A DNA stretch of 64,000 bases from Sphingopyxis sp. YF1 (lineage in GTDB: Bacteria; Pseudomonadota; Alphaproteobacteria; Sphingomonadales; Sphingomonadaceae). Below, one piece after another: positions 9,142-17,169 of the stretch (position 1 is its first letter; the number at the start of each line of letters is the position of its first letter). The position numbers were made by a program, and so were the translations under genes. Below the pieces are notes generated by a model. That model worked only from the letters and a program-made list of their open reading frames with translations. It did no database searches and was not told the DNA's origin. The stretch covers positions 372,001 through 436,000 of the forward strand of contig NZ_CP033204.1 of assembly GCF_022701295.1 (NCBI RefSeq), written 5' to 3'.

Positions 9142-9827
9142 CCGACCGCCGTCCCGAACAACGATCCGATCGCCATCGTCGCCGCCATCGCCATCGCGCC
9201 CCAGAAGGTGACGCGGATGACCGGGCGCAGCAGCGGAGCACCCCCCGCCCACGCGCCCAGCGCGCCGAGCAGCGCGAGGAAGACCAGCGAGGCGGCCGAC
9301 ACGATCCACGGCAGCGAGGTTCCGGTATCGAGCAGCACGATCAGCAGCGGCAGCGCGGCGCCGACCGCAAAGCTCGCCGCCGAGGCGAGCGCCGCCTGAA
9401 TCGGCCGCGCGCGCGTCGTGTGCGACAGCCCCAGTTCGTCGCGCAGATGGCTGTCGAGCGCATTGTGTGCGGTGAGCTGTGCCGCGACCTGCTCCGCGAG
9501 CGGACGGTCGAGTCCCCGGCCCTGGTAGATCTGGGTCAGTTCCTCGAGCTCGAAGGCGGGATCGGTCGCCAGTTCGTGCTTTTCGGTGGCGATGTCGGCC
9601 TTTTCGGCGTCGGCCTGCGAGCTGACCGAGACATATTCGCCCGCCGCCATCGACATCGCGCCCGCGACCAGCCCTGCGACGCCGGTGAGCAGGATCGCAT
9701 CGGGCGCGGTGCCGGCTGCGGCGACCCCGGCGATCAGGCTGGCGGTCGATACGATGCCGTCATTGGCACCGAGGATCGCGGCGCGCAGCCAGCCGATCCG
9801 TTCGATGGCATGGGTTTCGCGGTGCAT
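9138..9827 (-). CDS. VIT1/CCC1-type iron or manganese transporter family protein
   Basis: A 229-residue integral membrane protein with about five helices. The family signatures LRAAILGANDGIVSTASL near residue 15 and SMAAGEYVSVSSQAD near residue 60 are clear. A cytosolic charged loop (about 70-140) contains the acidic residues that bind metal in VIT1. Relatives move Fe2+ or Mn2+ out of the cytosol. It lies 16 bases downstream of the SMP-30-like gene on the same strand, so the two may be cotranscribed. Confidence 0.88.
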   Translation of the reverse strand: MHRETHAIERIGWLRAAILGANDGIVSTASLIAGVAAAGTAPDAILLTGVAGLVAGAMSMAAGEYVSVSSQADAEKADIATEKHELATDPAFELEELTQIYQGRGLDRPLAEQVAAQLTAHNALDSHLRDELGLSHTTRARPIQAALASAASFAVGAALPLLIVLLDTGTSLPWIVSAASLVFLALLGALGAWAGGAPLLRPVIRVTFWGAMAMAATMAIGSLFGTAVG

Positions 9828-9843
9828 CGCCCCATTTTTCCTT

Positions 9844-10764
9844 TCAATATTGCAGTTGCAGCCCCGGACGGGCCCAGCGCGTCTTCACCAGCCGGCCGGT
9901 GCCCGACAGGGTGATATAGGCATCCTGCCGGTCGGGGCCACCGAAAGCGATGTTGGTGGTGAAGATGTCGTCGGTCGCGACGAATTCGACCAGTTCGCCC
10001 TGCGGCGAAACGACGCTGATCCCGCATTCGCCGATCGTCGCGACCGCGATATTGCCCGACGCCTCCATCGCGAGGCTGTCGAAGAATTTGTAGCCCGCGG
10101 GGCGATAGAGCGGGATGCCGGGCCCGCCGGGGCCGCTCGCGCCGTCGACCTTGCCGGGGGCGATGATATTGAACTGGGTCAGGCGGCAGGTATAGGTTTC
10201 GGCGGCGTAAAGCTTTCTGCCGTCGGGCGAGATGCCGATGCCGTTGGGATTGTGGCTCGGGAAGATCACCTCTTCGATGAAGCTGCCGTCGGCCTTGGCA
10301 TAGAAGATGCCGACGATGTCGTGGCAGCGCGCGGCAAAGTCCATCTTGCCATGGTCGGTGAACCAGAAGCCGCCGTGCGCGTCGAACATGATGTCGTTGG
10401 GGCCGCGCAGCGTGACGCCGTGATCGCCCGACCGGTAGAGGATTTCGACCGAGCCGGTCTCGATGTCGATGCGTTCGATGCGCCCGCCCGAATAATCGTC
10501 GGCGATCCCATGCGGGGCAAGATAGCCGTTCGATTCGACATAGTTGAACCCGCCGTTGTTGCAGCAATAAAGCTTGCCGTCGGGGCCGAAGGCAAGGCCG
10601 TTGGGTCCGCCACCGGGCTCCGCGATCACCTGTTTCCGGCCGCCGGGCCAGCAGCGGGTGATCCGTCCGGGCTCGACCTCGACGACGATGACGCTGCCGT
10701 CGTCCATGACGACGGGCGCCTCGGGAAAGCGCAATCCGTCGGCGATCAGTTCAAACTCGGCCAT
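9844..10764 (-). CDS. SMP-30/gluconolactonase (LRE-like) family protein
   Basis: A 306-residue predicted six-bladed beta-propeller. Repeated blade motifs are visible (FPEAPVVMDDGSV, GPNGLAFGPDGKLY, GPNDIMFDAHGGFWFTD, NPNGIGISPDGRKLY). The Glu and Asn/Asp that bind the divalent metal in gluconolactonases have counterparts in RFPEAP, GPND and NPNG. No signal peptide is seen, so it should be cytosolic. It likely hydrolyses a lactone, but the substrate is not evident. Confidence 0.82.
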   Translation of the reverse strand: MAEFELIADGLRFPEAPVVMDDGSVIVVEVEPGRITRCWPGGRKQVIAEPGGGPNGLAFGPDGKLYCCNNGGFNYVESNGYLAPHGIADDYSGGRIERIDIETGSVEILYRSGDHGVTLRGPNDIMFDAHGGFWFTDHGKMDFAARCHDIVGIFYAKADGSFIEEVIFPSHNPNGIGISPDGRKLYAAETYTCRLTQFNIIAPGKVDGASGPGGPGIPLYRPAGYKFFDSLAMEASGNIAVATIGECGISVVSPQGELVEFVATDDIFTTNIAFGGPDRQDAYITLSGTGRLVKTRWARPGLQLQY

Positions 10765-10810
10765 CCTCGTCTCCCTTGCTCTCGGTCATCTGCTGTGCTT
10801 TGCGCGCATC

Positions 10811-11410
10811 ATGCCCGTTCGTTCGCTCTTCGCCACAAATTTCTATGAAGCCGATGTCGGTACGCCCGACCTGCTGGAGGAACTGGAGGAAAGCTGCCGT
10901 CTGTTCGCCGAAGAGGATCGCGCGGGGCGGAGCTGGAGCCGCGAGCATGGCTACAGGGGCTACACCAGCTATGCGAGCCTCGGCGACCTGCCCGAGCGCG
11001 ATCCCGCGTTCCACGACCTGAAGCGGTTGCTCGACAAGGAGGTCAAGGCGTTCGCCAGGGCGTGCCATTTCGACCTCGCGAAGCCGCTCAAGCTCGACAG
11101 CCTGTGGGTCAATATCCTGAAGCCCGGCGGCACCCACAGCGGGCATATCCATCCGCACAGCATCGTGTCGGGCACTTTCTATGTCGCGGTCCCGCCGGGA
11201 TCGGGCGCGCTCAAGCTCGAAGACCCGCGGCTCGCGATGTTGATGGCGGCGCCGGGGCGCACCGACGACGCCCCCGAACATCTGCTCCCCTTCGTCTATG
11301 CCGAGCCTGCGGCGGGGCGCGTCTTCCTGTGGGAAAGCTGGCTGCGCCACGAAGTGATGCCCAACGCCGGCAAGGGCGAACGGATTAGTATCAGCTTTAA
11401 CTATCGCTGA
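10811..11410 (+). CDS. TIGR02466-type putative 2OG-Fe(II) oxygenase
   Basis: A 199-residue protein matching the TIGR02466 pattern. The double-stranded beta-helix segment carries histidines in GHIHPHSIVSGTFYVAVP, and a distal segment (RVFLWESWLRHEV, then ISISFNYR) supplies the third histidine and the arginine expected to bind 2-oxoglutarate. The family's function is undetermined. It is divergent from the SMP-30-like gene (46 bases between) and 46 bases upstream of an aldehyde dehydrogenase on the same strand. Confidence 0.78.
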   Translation: MPVRSLFATNFYEADVGTPDLLEELEESCRLFAEEDRAGRSWSREHGYRGYTSYASLGDLPERDPAFHDLKRLLDKEVKAFARACHFDLAKPLKLDSLWVNILKPGGTHSGHIHPHSIVSGTFYVAVPPGSGALKLEDPRLAMLMAAPGRTDDAPEHLLPFVYAEPAAGRVFLWESWLRHEVMPNAGKGERISISFNYR

Positions 11411-11456
11411 GCCGCCCTATATCGCAGCCATCCTCCAGCACCTTAAGGGATATGCC

Positions 11457-12890
11457 ATGACCGCGACCTACGACGCCGACCTCCAGCTCTTCATCGACGG
11501 TGCCTGGCGGAGCGGCGAGGGGCGCGAGGCGCGGCCGGTCCACAACCCGGCGACTGCGGGCACGATCGCCGAGCTGCCGGTGGCGACCGCCGCCGACCTT
11601 GACGAGGCGCTCGCCGCGGCGGCGCGCGGCTGGCCCGTGTGGCGGGCGAAGACCCCCGACGAGCGCGCCGCGCTGATGCACAAGGTCGCGGCGATCATCC
11701 GCGAACGCGTCGATCATATCGCGACGCTGCTGACGCTCGAACAGGGCAAGCCGATCGCCGAGGCGCGCGGCGAAGTACTGTCGGCGGCGGGGCTGTTCGC
11801 CTATTTCGCCGAACAGGGCAAACGCATCGAGGGCCGCGTGCTCCAGCGCCCGGCCGGCCAGCGCGCGATGGTGACAAAGCATCCCGTCGGACCCGTCGCG
11901 GCCTTCAGCCCGTGGAATTTCCCGGTCAATCTGATGGTCAAGAAGATCGCCCCCGCGCTCGCGGCGGGCTGCGTCGTGATCGCCAAGGCGCCCGAAGAGA
12001 CCCCGGGATGCACCAGCGCGATCATGCGCTGCATCGCCGACGCGGGCGTGCCCGGCGACGTCGTCCAGCTCGTCTACGGCAACCCCGACATGATCAGCCG
12101 GCACCTGCTCGGCAGTCCGGTGATCCGCAAGGTCAGCTTCACCGGTTCGACCGCGGTCGGCAAGCATCTGATGAAACTCGCCGCCGACCGCGTGCAGCGG
12201 ATCACGATGGAATTGGGCGGCCACGCCCCGGTGCTGATCTTCGACGATTGCGATCTCGAGGCGACGCTCGACCGCGTCGTGATGCAGAAATTCCGCAACG
12301 CCGGGCAGGTGTGCGTCTCGCCGACGCGCTTCTATGTCCAGCAGACCATCTACGACGCCTTCGTCAAGGGTTTCGCCGAGCGTACCGCAAAGGTGAAGGT
12401 CGGCAGCGGACTCGACGCCGACACCCAGATGGGGCCGCTCGCCAACGCGCGCCGCGCGCCGGCACTGGAAGCCATGGTCGCCGATGCGACCGCCAAGGGC
12501 GCCCGGCTGATCGCGGGCGGCGCCGCGACCGGCGAAGGCTATTTCTTCCAGCCGACCGCGCTCGCCGACGTGCCCCTCGATGCCGATGCGATGAACAACG
12601 AACCCTTCGGTCCGATGGCGCTGATCCGGCCCTTCGCGACCGAGGACGAGGCGCTCGAACAGGCGAACCGGCTGCCCTACGGTCTCGCGGCCTTTGCCTT
12701 CACCGAGAACGGCCGCCGGATCAACCGCATCGCCGACGGCATCGAAAGCGGCATGCTCGGGATCAACAGCTTCGTGATCTCGGCGAACGACATGCCCTTC
12801 GGCGGGATCAAGGAATCGGGGTTCGGCAGCGAGAGCGGGCCCGAGGGGCTCGACGGCTATCTCGCGACCAAGGCGGTGCATATCTATTGA
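11457..12890 (+). CDS. NAD(P)-dependent aldehyde dehydrogenase, succinate-semialdehyde class
   Basis: Oxidises an aldehyde to its acid. The 477-residue protein carries all ALDH landmarks: the FSPWNFPVNL cofactor and oxyanion segment, the SFTGSTAVGK nucleotide loop, the general-base glutamate in MELGGHAP, and the catalytic cysteine in NAGQVCVSPTR near residue 283. The C-terminal MPFGGIKESGFG block is also present. Overall pattern is closest to succinate-semialdehyde dehydrogenases, but no GABA genes adjoin, so the substrate stays open. Confidence 0.88.
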   Translation: MTATYDADLQLFIDGAWRSGEGREARPVHNPATAGTIAELPVATAADLDEALAAAARGWPVWRAKTPDERAALMHKVAAIIRERVDHIATLLTLEQGKPIAEARGEVLSAAGLFAYFAEQGKRIEGRVLQRPAGQRAMVTKHPVGPVAAFSPWNFPVNLMVKKIAPALAAGCVVIAKAPEETPGCTSAIMRCIADAGVPGDVVQLVYGNPDMISRHLLGSPVIRKVSFTGSTAVGKHLMKLAADRVQRITMELGGHAPVLIFDDCDLEATLDRVVMQKFRNAGQVCVSPTRFYVQQTIYDAFVKGFAERTAKVKVGSGLDADTQMGPLANARRAPALEAMVADATAKGARLIAGGAATGEGYFFQPTALADVPLDADAMNNEPFGPMALIRPFATEDEALEQANRLPYGLAAFAFTENGRRINRIADGIESGMLGINSFVISANDMPFGGIKESGFGSESGPEGLDGYLATKAVHIY

Positions 12891-12896
12891 GGCAAA

Positions 12897-13016
12897 TCCT
12901 CCCTGCGGCGAAGCCGTGGGGAGTGCAGGCGGTGGTGGAGGCCGCGAGGTCGCGTCCTTCGCCCCTCCGTCTGCGCTTCGCGCCGTCACCTCGCCCTCGC
13001 TGCGCGGCAGGGAGGA
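12897..13016. repeat. Dispersed inverted-repeat element, copy A
   Basis: About 120 bases between convergent genes, bounded by inverted TCCTCCCTG (12897-12905) and CAGGGAGGA (13008-13016); the arms extend to 11 perfect bases. The same end sequences bound the element at 35349-35495. No open frame is convincing inside it. It looks like a small non-autonomous repeat. Confidence 0.65.
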
Positions 13017-13020
13017 TGTT

Positions 13021-13788
13021 TCAGTCCCGCTCCAGCGCCACGAAATCGCGGTCGAACTGCACCAGATGCGCGCCGCCGTCGACGAAGATCGTCTGCCCCG
13101 TGACGGCCTCGGCCCGCGCGAGCCAGAGCACCGCGTCCGCGACCTGATCGGGGGTCGGCAGCACGCCGAGCGGCATCCGCTTCGCCAGCCGCTCCATCTG
13201 CGCCGCGCTGTAATCCTCGGTGGGCAGCGTCAGGCCGGGCGCGACCGCGTTGACGCGGGCCTTGCCGCCAAAGGTCGCCGCGAGGCTTGATGTTGCGGCA
13301 TAGAGCGCCTGTTTCGACAGGCTGTATGCGAGCTGGTCGGGCACCGGATTGACGACGCGCTGGTCGAGGATGTTGACGATCGCGGGACGGATATCCGCAT
13401 CGGCGTTGGCCTGGACGACCGCCCGCGCGAGCATGATCGGCGCATGATGGTTGACCTGCATCGCTTCCGCGAGGTCCCGGCCCGCGAGCCGATGCCAGTC
13501 GCCGTCGGCAAAATAGGAAGCATTGTTCACCAGCAGTGCCGGTGCGCGCCCGAAATGCGCGATCACCGCGGGGACGAGTGCATCGACCTGGTCGCGGTCG
13601 CCCAGGTCGGCGGCGAAGTCGCGCCAGTCGGTGGCGGTCTCGGCGAGTGCTTCGGCGAGCACCGCGTCGGGCTCGCCGTCGCTGCGCTTGTGGATCGCGA
13701 TCGCATAGCCGTCGCGCGCCAGCCGCGCGGCGATCACTGCGCCGATTCGGTGCAGGCCGCCGGTGACGAGCGCGAGCGGCCGCGTCAC
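13021..13788 (-). CDS. SDR-family oxidoreductase, pteridine-reductase (FolM)-like
   Basis: A 255-residue short-chain reductase. Instead of the classical TGxxxGxG it has TGGLHRIG at the N terminus, and its NNASYF motif and YSLSK active site follow; both features mark pteridine reductases and FolM-type enzymes. Its GTG start overlaps the folB stop by four bases (GTGA), so it is translated with a folate-pathway gene. Reduction of dihydropterin or dihydrofolate, or of a tetrahydromonapterin precursor, is the likely role. No folA-type gene is in the window. Confidence 0.82.
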   Translation of the reverse strand: MTRPLALVTGGLHRIGAVIAARLARDGYAIAIHKRSDGEPDAVLAEALAETATDWRDFAADLGDRDQVDALVPAVIAHFGRAPALLVNNASYFADGDWHRLAGRDLAEAMQVNHHAPIMLARAVVQANADADIRPAIVNILDQRVVNPVPDQLAYSLSKQALYAATSSLAATFGGKARVNAVAPGLTLPTEDYSAAQMERLAKRMPLGVLPTPDQVADAVLWLARAEAVTGQTIFVDGGAHLVQFDRDFVALERD

Positions 13789-14156
13789 TTGCGCGCGCGC
13801 CGCATCGTGATGCCGATCGATTCGCCCTCCTCGGCGATCGCGAGCTTGACGATCTTGACCTCGACCTCTTCGACCTTGTCGTCCTGAAGGAACAGCGTGT
13901 CGATGATATGGTCGGCGACGCTTTCGATCAGCACGAAATGCACATCCTTGGGCAGTCCCTCGGTTGCGGCGAATTTCAGGTGCATGTAATTCTTCGACTG
14001 GCTGAGCGGTGTCGTCGGATCATAATGGCCGGCCATCGCCAGTTTTGCGCGCACCGAGATGCGCAGCGGCTGCGGCAGATGGGTTTCCTCGGAATAGATG
14101 CCGGTAAGCACATCGACGGTCAGCCCGTCCACCTCGAGCCACAATGTATCGGTCAC
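13785..14156 (-). CDS. folB: Dihydroneopterin aldolase FolB
   Basis: Cleaves 7,8-dihydroneopterin in folate synthesis. The 123-residue product shows the family pattern, including TLWLEVDGLTVDVLTGIYSEE at the N terminus (with a catalytic glutamate), the central HxxNY-like SQSKNYMHLKF segment and the VKIVKLAI strand. The start is GTG at 14156 with an AGGA ribosome site about 10 bases upstream; no nearby in-frame ATG gives a sensible length. It overlaps the SDR gene by four bases. Confidence 0.88.
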   Translation of the reverse strand: MTDTLWLEVDGLTVDVLTGIYSEETHLPQPLRISVRAKLAMAGHYDPTTPLSQSKNYMHLKFAATEGLPKDVHFVLIESVADHIIDTLFLQDDKVEEVEVKIVKLAIAEEGESIGITMRRARK

Positions 14157-14245
14157 AAGAAATTCCTGTTCGGCGGGGCGACATTCGGCTTTCCATCGCC
14201 GATCCCGGACCCTAAAGCGCCGCCGCATTAGCGAAAGGGCATGCG

Positions 14246-14749
14246 TTGGTCGAGTTACTTCCATTGGCGAATATCGAGGCATCGGCGGTCGAGGCTTTGC
14301 TCGACGCCGCGTTCGGAAGCGATCGCTTCGGCCGAACCGCCTATCGCATTCGCGAAGGGACGGCCGCGGTTCCGGCGCTGAGTTTCGCGCGCGTCGAGGA
14401 TGGCGTACTGGTCGGCACGATCCAGTGCTGGCCGGTCGCGCACCGGGCGCCCGACGGGACCGCGACGCCGCTGGTGATGGTCGGCCCGGTCGCGGTCCGC
14501 CCCGACCTCCAGCGCGGCGGCTATGGCCGCGCGTTGATGGCACGGATGCTCGAGGCGGCCGAGCAAAAGGCCGACAGCGCCCTGATGATGATCGGCGACC
14601 CCGAATATTACGGCCGCTTCTTCGGCTTCACCGCCGATGCGACCGGCGCATGGGATTTACCGGGGCCGTATGAAAAGCGCCGCCTGCTCGCGCGTGCGGT
14701 GAACGGTCATACGCTTCCGACGGGCGCGGGGATGATCGGGCCACGCTGA
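14246..14749 (+). CDS. GNAT-family N-acetyltransferase
   Basis: A 167-residue acetyltransferase with the acetyl-CoA-binding signature VRPDLQRGGYGRALM (Q/RxxGxG/A form) near residue 95 and a C-terminal YYGRFFGF segment typical of the YhbS-like subgroup. The start is TTG at 14246, preceded by AAAGGG. It is divergent from folB. The substrate is unknown. Confidence 0.8.
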   Translation: MVELLPLANIEASAVEALLDAAFGSDRFGRTAYRIREGTAAVPALSFARVEDGVLVGTIQCWPVAHRAPDGTATPLVMVGPVAVRPDLQRGGYGRALMARMLEAAEQKADSALMMIGDPEYYGRFFGFTADATGAWDLPGPYEKRRLLARAVNGHTLPTGAGMIGPR

Positions 14750-14795
14750 GCCTGCGCGGGGTTGCGCCTGTGGCCAGCCCGCCTATGTCGGGATC

Positions 14796-15380
14796 ATGGT
14801 CAGCCCCGCGCCCTCGCTCCCCGACGATTTCTCGCAGCTCTCGCTGGCCGAGACGGCCGAACTGCTGGCGGCGCGCCGGTTGCCGCCGGTCGAGCAATGG
14901 CACCCGGTGCGCGAAGGCGACAGCGCGATGGAGATTCGCGCCGACGGGAGCTGGTTTCACGAGGGCGGGCGCATCAACCGGCCCGCGATGGTCCGGCTCT
15001 TCTCGACGATCCTGCGCCGCGAGCCCGACGGCAGCCATGTGCTGGTGACGCCGGCCGAGAAATTGACGATCGCGGTCGAGGATACACCCTTTCGCGCGGT
15101 CGAGATGAAGAGCGATGGGGATGGCGAGGCCCGCCGGCTGGTCTTCCGCCTCGACACCGACGATCTCGTCATGGCGGGCCCCGATCATCCGCTGTGCTTC
15201 GGAGCCGATCCCGACGCGCCCGACCCGCGGCTCCATGTGCGCGGCGCGGCCGGCAACGGGCTCGAGGCCCGGATCGACCGTGCGCTCTATTACGAGATTG
15301 CCGAGATGGCGCTGGCCGATGGCGAGGACCCGCCCGCGATCTGGTCGAACGGTGCGCGCTTTCCGCTGGTGACCGCCTGA
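14796..15380 (+). CDS. DUF1285 family protein
   Basis: A 194-residue protein of the DUF1285 family, predicted two-domain beta-rich fold. Conserved family segments EIRADGSWFHEGGRINRPAM and LVTPAEKLTIAVEDTPFRAV are present. The function is undetermined. Its stop overlaps the following NUDIX start (TGATG), so DUF1285, NUDIX and cca form one translationally coupled set, an arrangement familiar in alphaproteobacteria. Confidence 0.85.
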   Translation: MVSPAPSLPDDFSQLSLAETAELLAARRLPPVEQWHPVREGDSAMEIRADGSWFHEGGRINRPAMVRLFSTILRREPDGSHVLVTPAEKLTIAVEDTPFRAVEMKSDGDGEARRLVFRLDTDDLVMAGPDHPLCFGADPDAPDPRLHVRGAAGNGLEARIDRALYYEIAEMALADGEDPPAIWSNGARFPLVTA

Positions 15381-15964
15381 TGCTCTCGGACAAGCTGCGC
15401 GATGCGCTCGCCAATCTGTTGCCCGGCGAAGGCGAGGACGAGACCTATCTCGGCACCCCGACGCTGCGCGACGCGGCGGTGCTGATCGCTTTTACCGACC
15501 GCCCCGATCCGGGCGTGATCCTGACCCAGCGGCCGCAATGGCTGCGCAGTCACGCCGGGCAGGTGGCCTTTCCCGGCGGCAAGATCGATCCGGGTGACGT
15601 CGATGCGGTCGACGCCGCGCTGCGCGAGGCCGAGGAGGAGATCGGCCTCAACCGCCGCGATGTCGCGATCGCGGGGATCACCGACGCCTATCGTTCGGGC
15701 AGCGGCTATCATATCACCCCGGTGCTCGGCGTGATCCCGCCCGACCTGCCGCTCGATCCCAACCCCGACGAGGTCGAGGACTGGTTCGAGGTGCCGCTCG
15801 ACATCCTCTTCGACCCCGGCAATTACGATCGCCAGCACGCGCACTGGCAGGGACAGGACCGGCATTTTTACGACATGCACTGGCACGGGCGGCGGATATG
15901 GGGCGTGACGGCGGGTATCATCATCAATCTGGCGCGGCGGATGCCGGCGGGCTGGCACCGGTGA
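15380..15964 (+). CDS. NUDIX hydrolase, CoA pyrophosphatase-like
   Basis: A 194-residue NUDIX enzyme. The Nudix box begins GGKIDPGDVDAVDAAL and ends REAEEEIGL, with the QRPQWLRSHAGQVAFPGG segment typical of the CoA-pyrophosphatase (NudL/YeaB) subgroup. It likely cleaves CoA or another nucleotide diphosphate using Mg2+. It is overlapped at both ends, by DUF1285 (TGATG) and by cca (GTGA). Confidence 0.9.
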   Translation: MLSDKLRDALANLLPGEGEDETYLGTPTLRDAAVLIAFTDRPDPGVILTQRPQWLRSHAGQVAFPGGKIDPGDVDAVDAALREAEEEIGLNRRDVAIAGITDAYRSGSGYHITPVLGVIPPDLPLDPNPDEVEDWFEVPLDILFDPGNYDRQHAHWQGQDRHFYDMHWHGRRIWGVTAGIIINLARRMPAGWHR

Positions 15965-17169
15965 AGCTGCTCGTCGAAGCGCCGTGGTGGGATCGCGAAG
16001 GGCTGCGCCGGATCATCGCCGCATTGTCGGAGGACGGTGGCGCGGTGCGCATCGTCGGCGGGGCGGTGCGCGATACGCTGCTCGGGCTGGCGGTGACCGA
16101 CGTCGACCTCGCGACGACGCTGCGCCCCGACGACGTCATGCGGCGGCTGGAGGCGGCCGATATCAAGGTCGTGCCGACCGGGATCGCGCACGGCACCGTC
16201 ACCGGAATCGCCAGCGGCGACCGGCACGAGGTGACGACGCTGCGCCGTGACGTCGCGACCGACGGACGCCGCGCCACCATCGCCTTCGCCGACGACTGGC
16301 GCGACGATGCGGCGCGCCGCGACTTCACGATCAACGCGCTCTACGCCGATCCGGTGACGGGGCAGGTCGACGATTATTTCGGCGGGCTGGCCGACCTGGC
16401 GGCCGGGCGCATTCGTTTCATCGGCGACGCGGCGATGCGGATCGCCGAGGATCATCTGCGCATCCTGCGCTTCTATCGTTTCGCGGCGCGCTTCGGGCAG
16501 GGCGGGCTCGACCCCGACGGCCATGCCGCGGTCATCGCCGCGCGCCAGTCGCTCAAAAGCCTGTCGCGCGAACGCGTCGCCGACGAACTCACCAAGATAC
16601 TGGTGCTGCCCGACCCGCGCGGCATCGTCGCGCAGATGGCGGCCGACGGCATTTTCGCGGTGATCCTGCCCGAACTGGCGCCCGACCATGCGGCGACGCT
16701 CGATCGCCTGCTCGGCAACGAGGCGGCGACGGGGGCGGAGCCCGCGGCGCTGCGCCGGCTGGCGGCGCTGTTGCCCGCCAACGCGGGCGTCGCCGAGCAG
16801 GTCGCGAGCCGGCTGCGTTTCTCGACGCGCCAGCGCAAGCATCTTGCGGCGCTGGCCGGGCATCGCGGCGCGGCGCTGCCGCCGGCGCGCCGGCTGGCGC
16901 ATGCGATCGGGGTTGAAGCCGCGCGCGACGTCTGCCTGCTCGCCGGCGATGCACAGGCGGCCGCGGCGGCGACGGAGCAATTGTCAGGCTGGCAGGTGCC
17001 CGATCTCCCGGTCCGCGGCGGCGACATCATCGCGCGCGGGGTGACGGCGGGGCCGGAAGTCGCGCGAATCCTGAAGGCGGTCGAGGCGCAGTGGGTTGCC
17101 GAGGATTTCCCGGGGGCGGCGCGCGTTGCGCAGCTGCTCGATCAGATGATCGGGCGCGCGAGCGACTGA
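15961..17169 (+). CDS. cca: CCA tRNA nucleotidyltransferase
   Basis: Adds or repairs the CCA end of tRNAs. The 402-residue protein starts at GTG 15961 (overlapping the NUDIX stop). The class II head has IVGGAVRDTLLG and the DVDLATT metal-binding motif near residue 50, followed by the RRDFTINAL block and the DHLRILRFYRFAARFG segment. The C-terminal part diverges, as in alphaproteobacterial members. Its last 28 bases overlap the convergent GGDEF-EAL gene. Confidence 0.93.
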   Translation: MKLLVEAPWWDREGLRRIIAALSEDGGAVRIVGGAVRDTLLGLAVTDVDLATTLRPDDVMRRLEAADIKVVPTGIAHGTVTGIASGDRHEVTTLRRDVATDGRRATIAFADDWRDDAARRDFTINALYADPVTGQVDDYFGGLADLAAGRIRFIGDAAMRIAEDHLRILRFYRFAARFGQGGLDPDGHAAVIAARQSLKSLSRERVADELTKILVLPDPRGIVAQMAADGIFAVILPELAPDHAATLDRLLGNEAATGAEPAALRRLAALLPANAGVAEQVASRLRFSTRQRKHLAALAGHRGAALPPARRLAHAIGVEAARDVCLLAGDAQAAAAATEQLSGWQVPDLPVRGGDIIARGVTAGPEVARILKAVEAQWVAEDFPGAARVAQLLDQMIGRASD

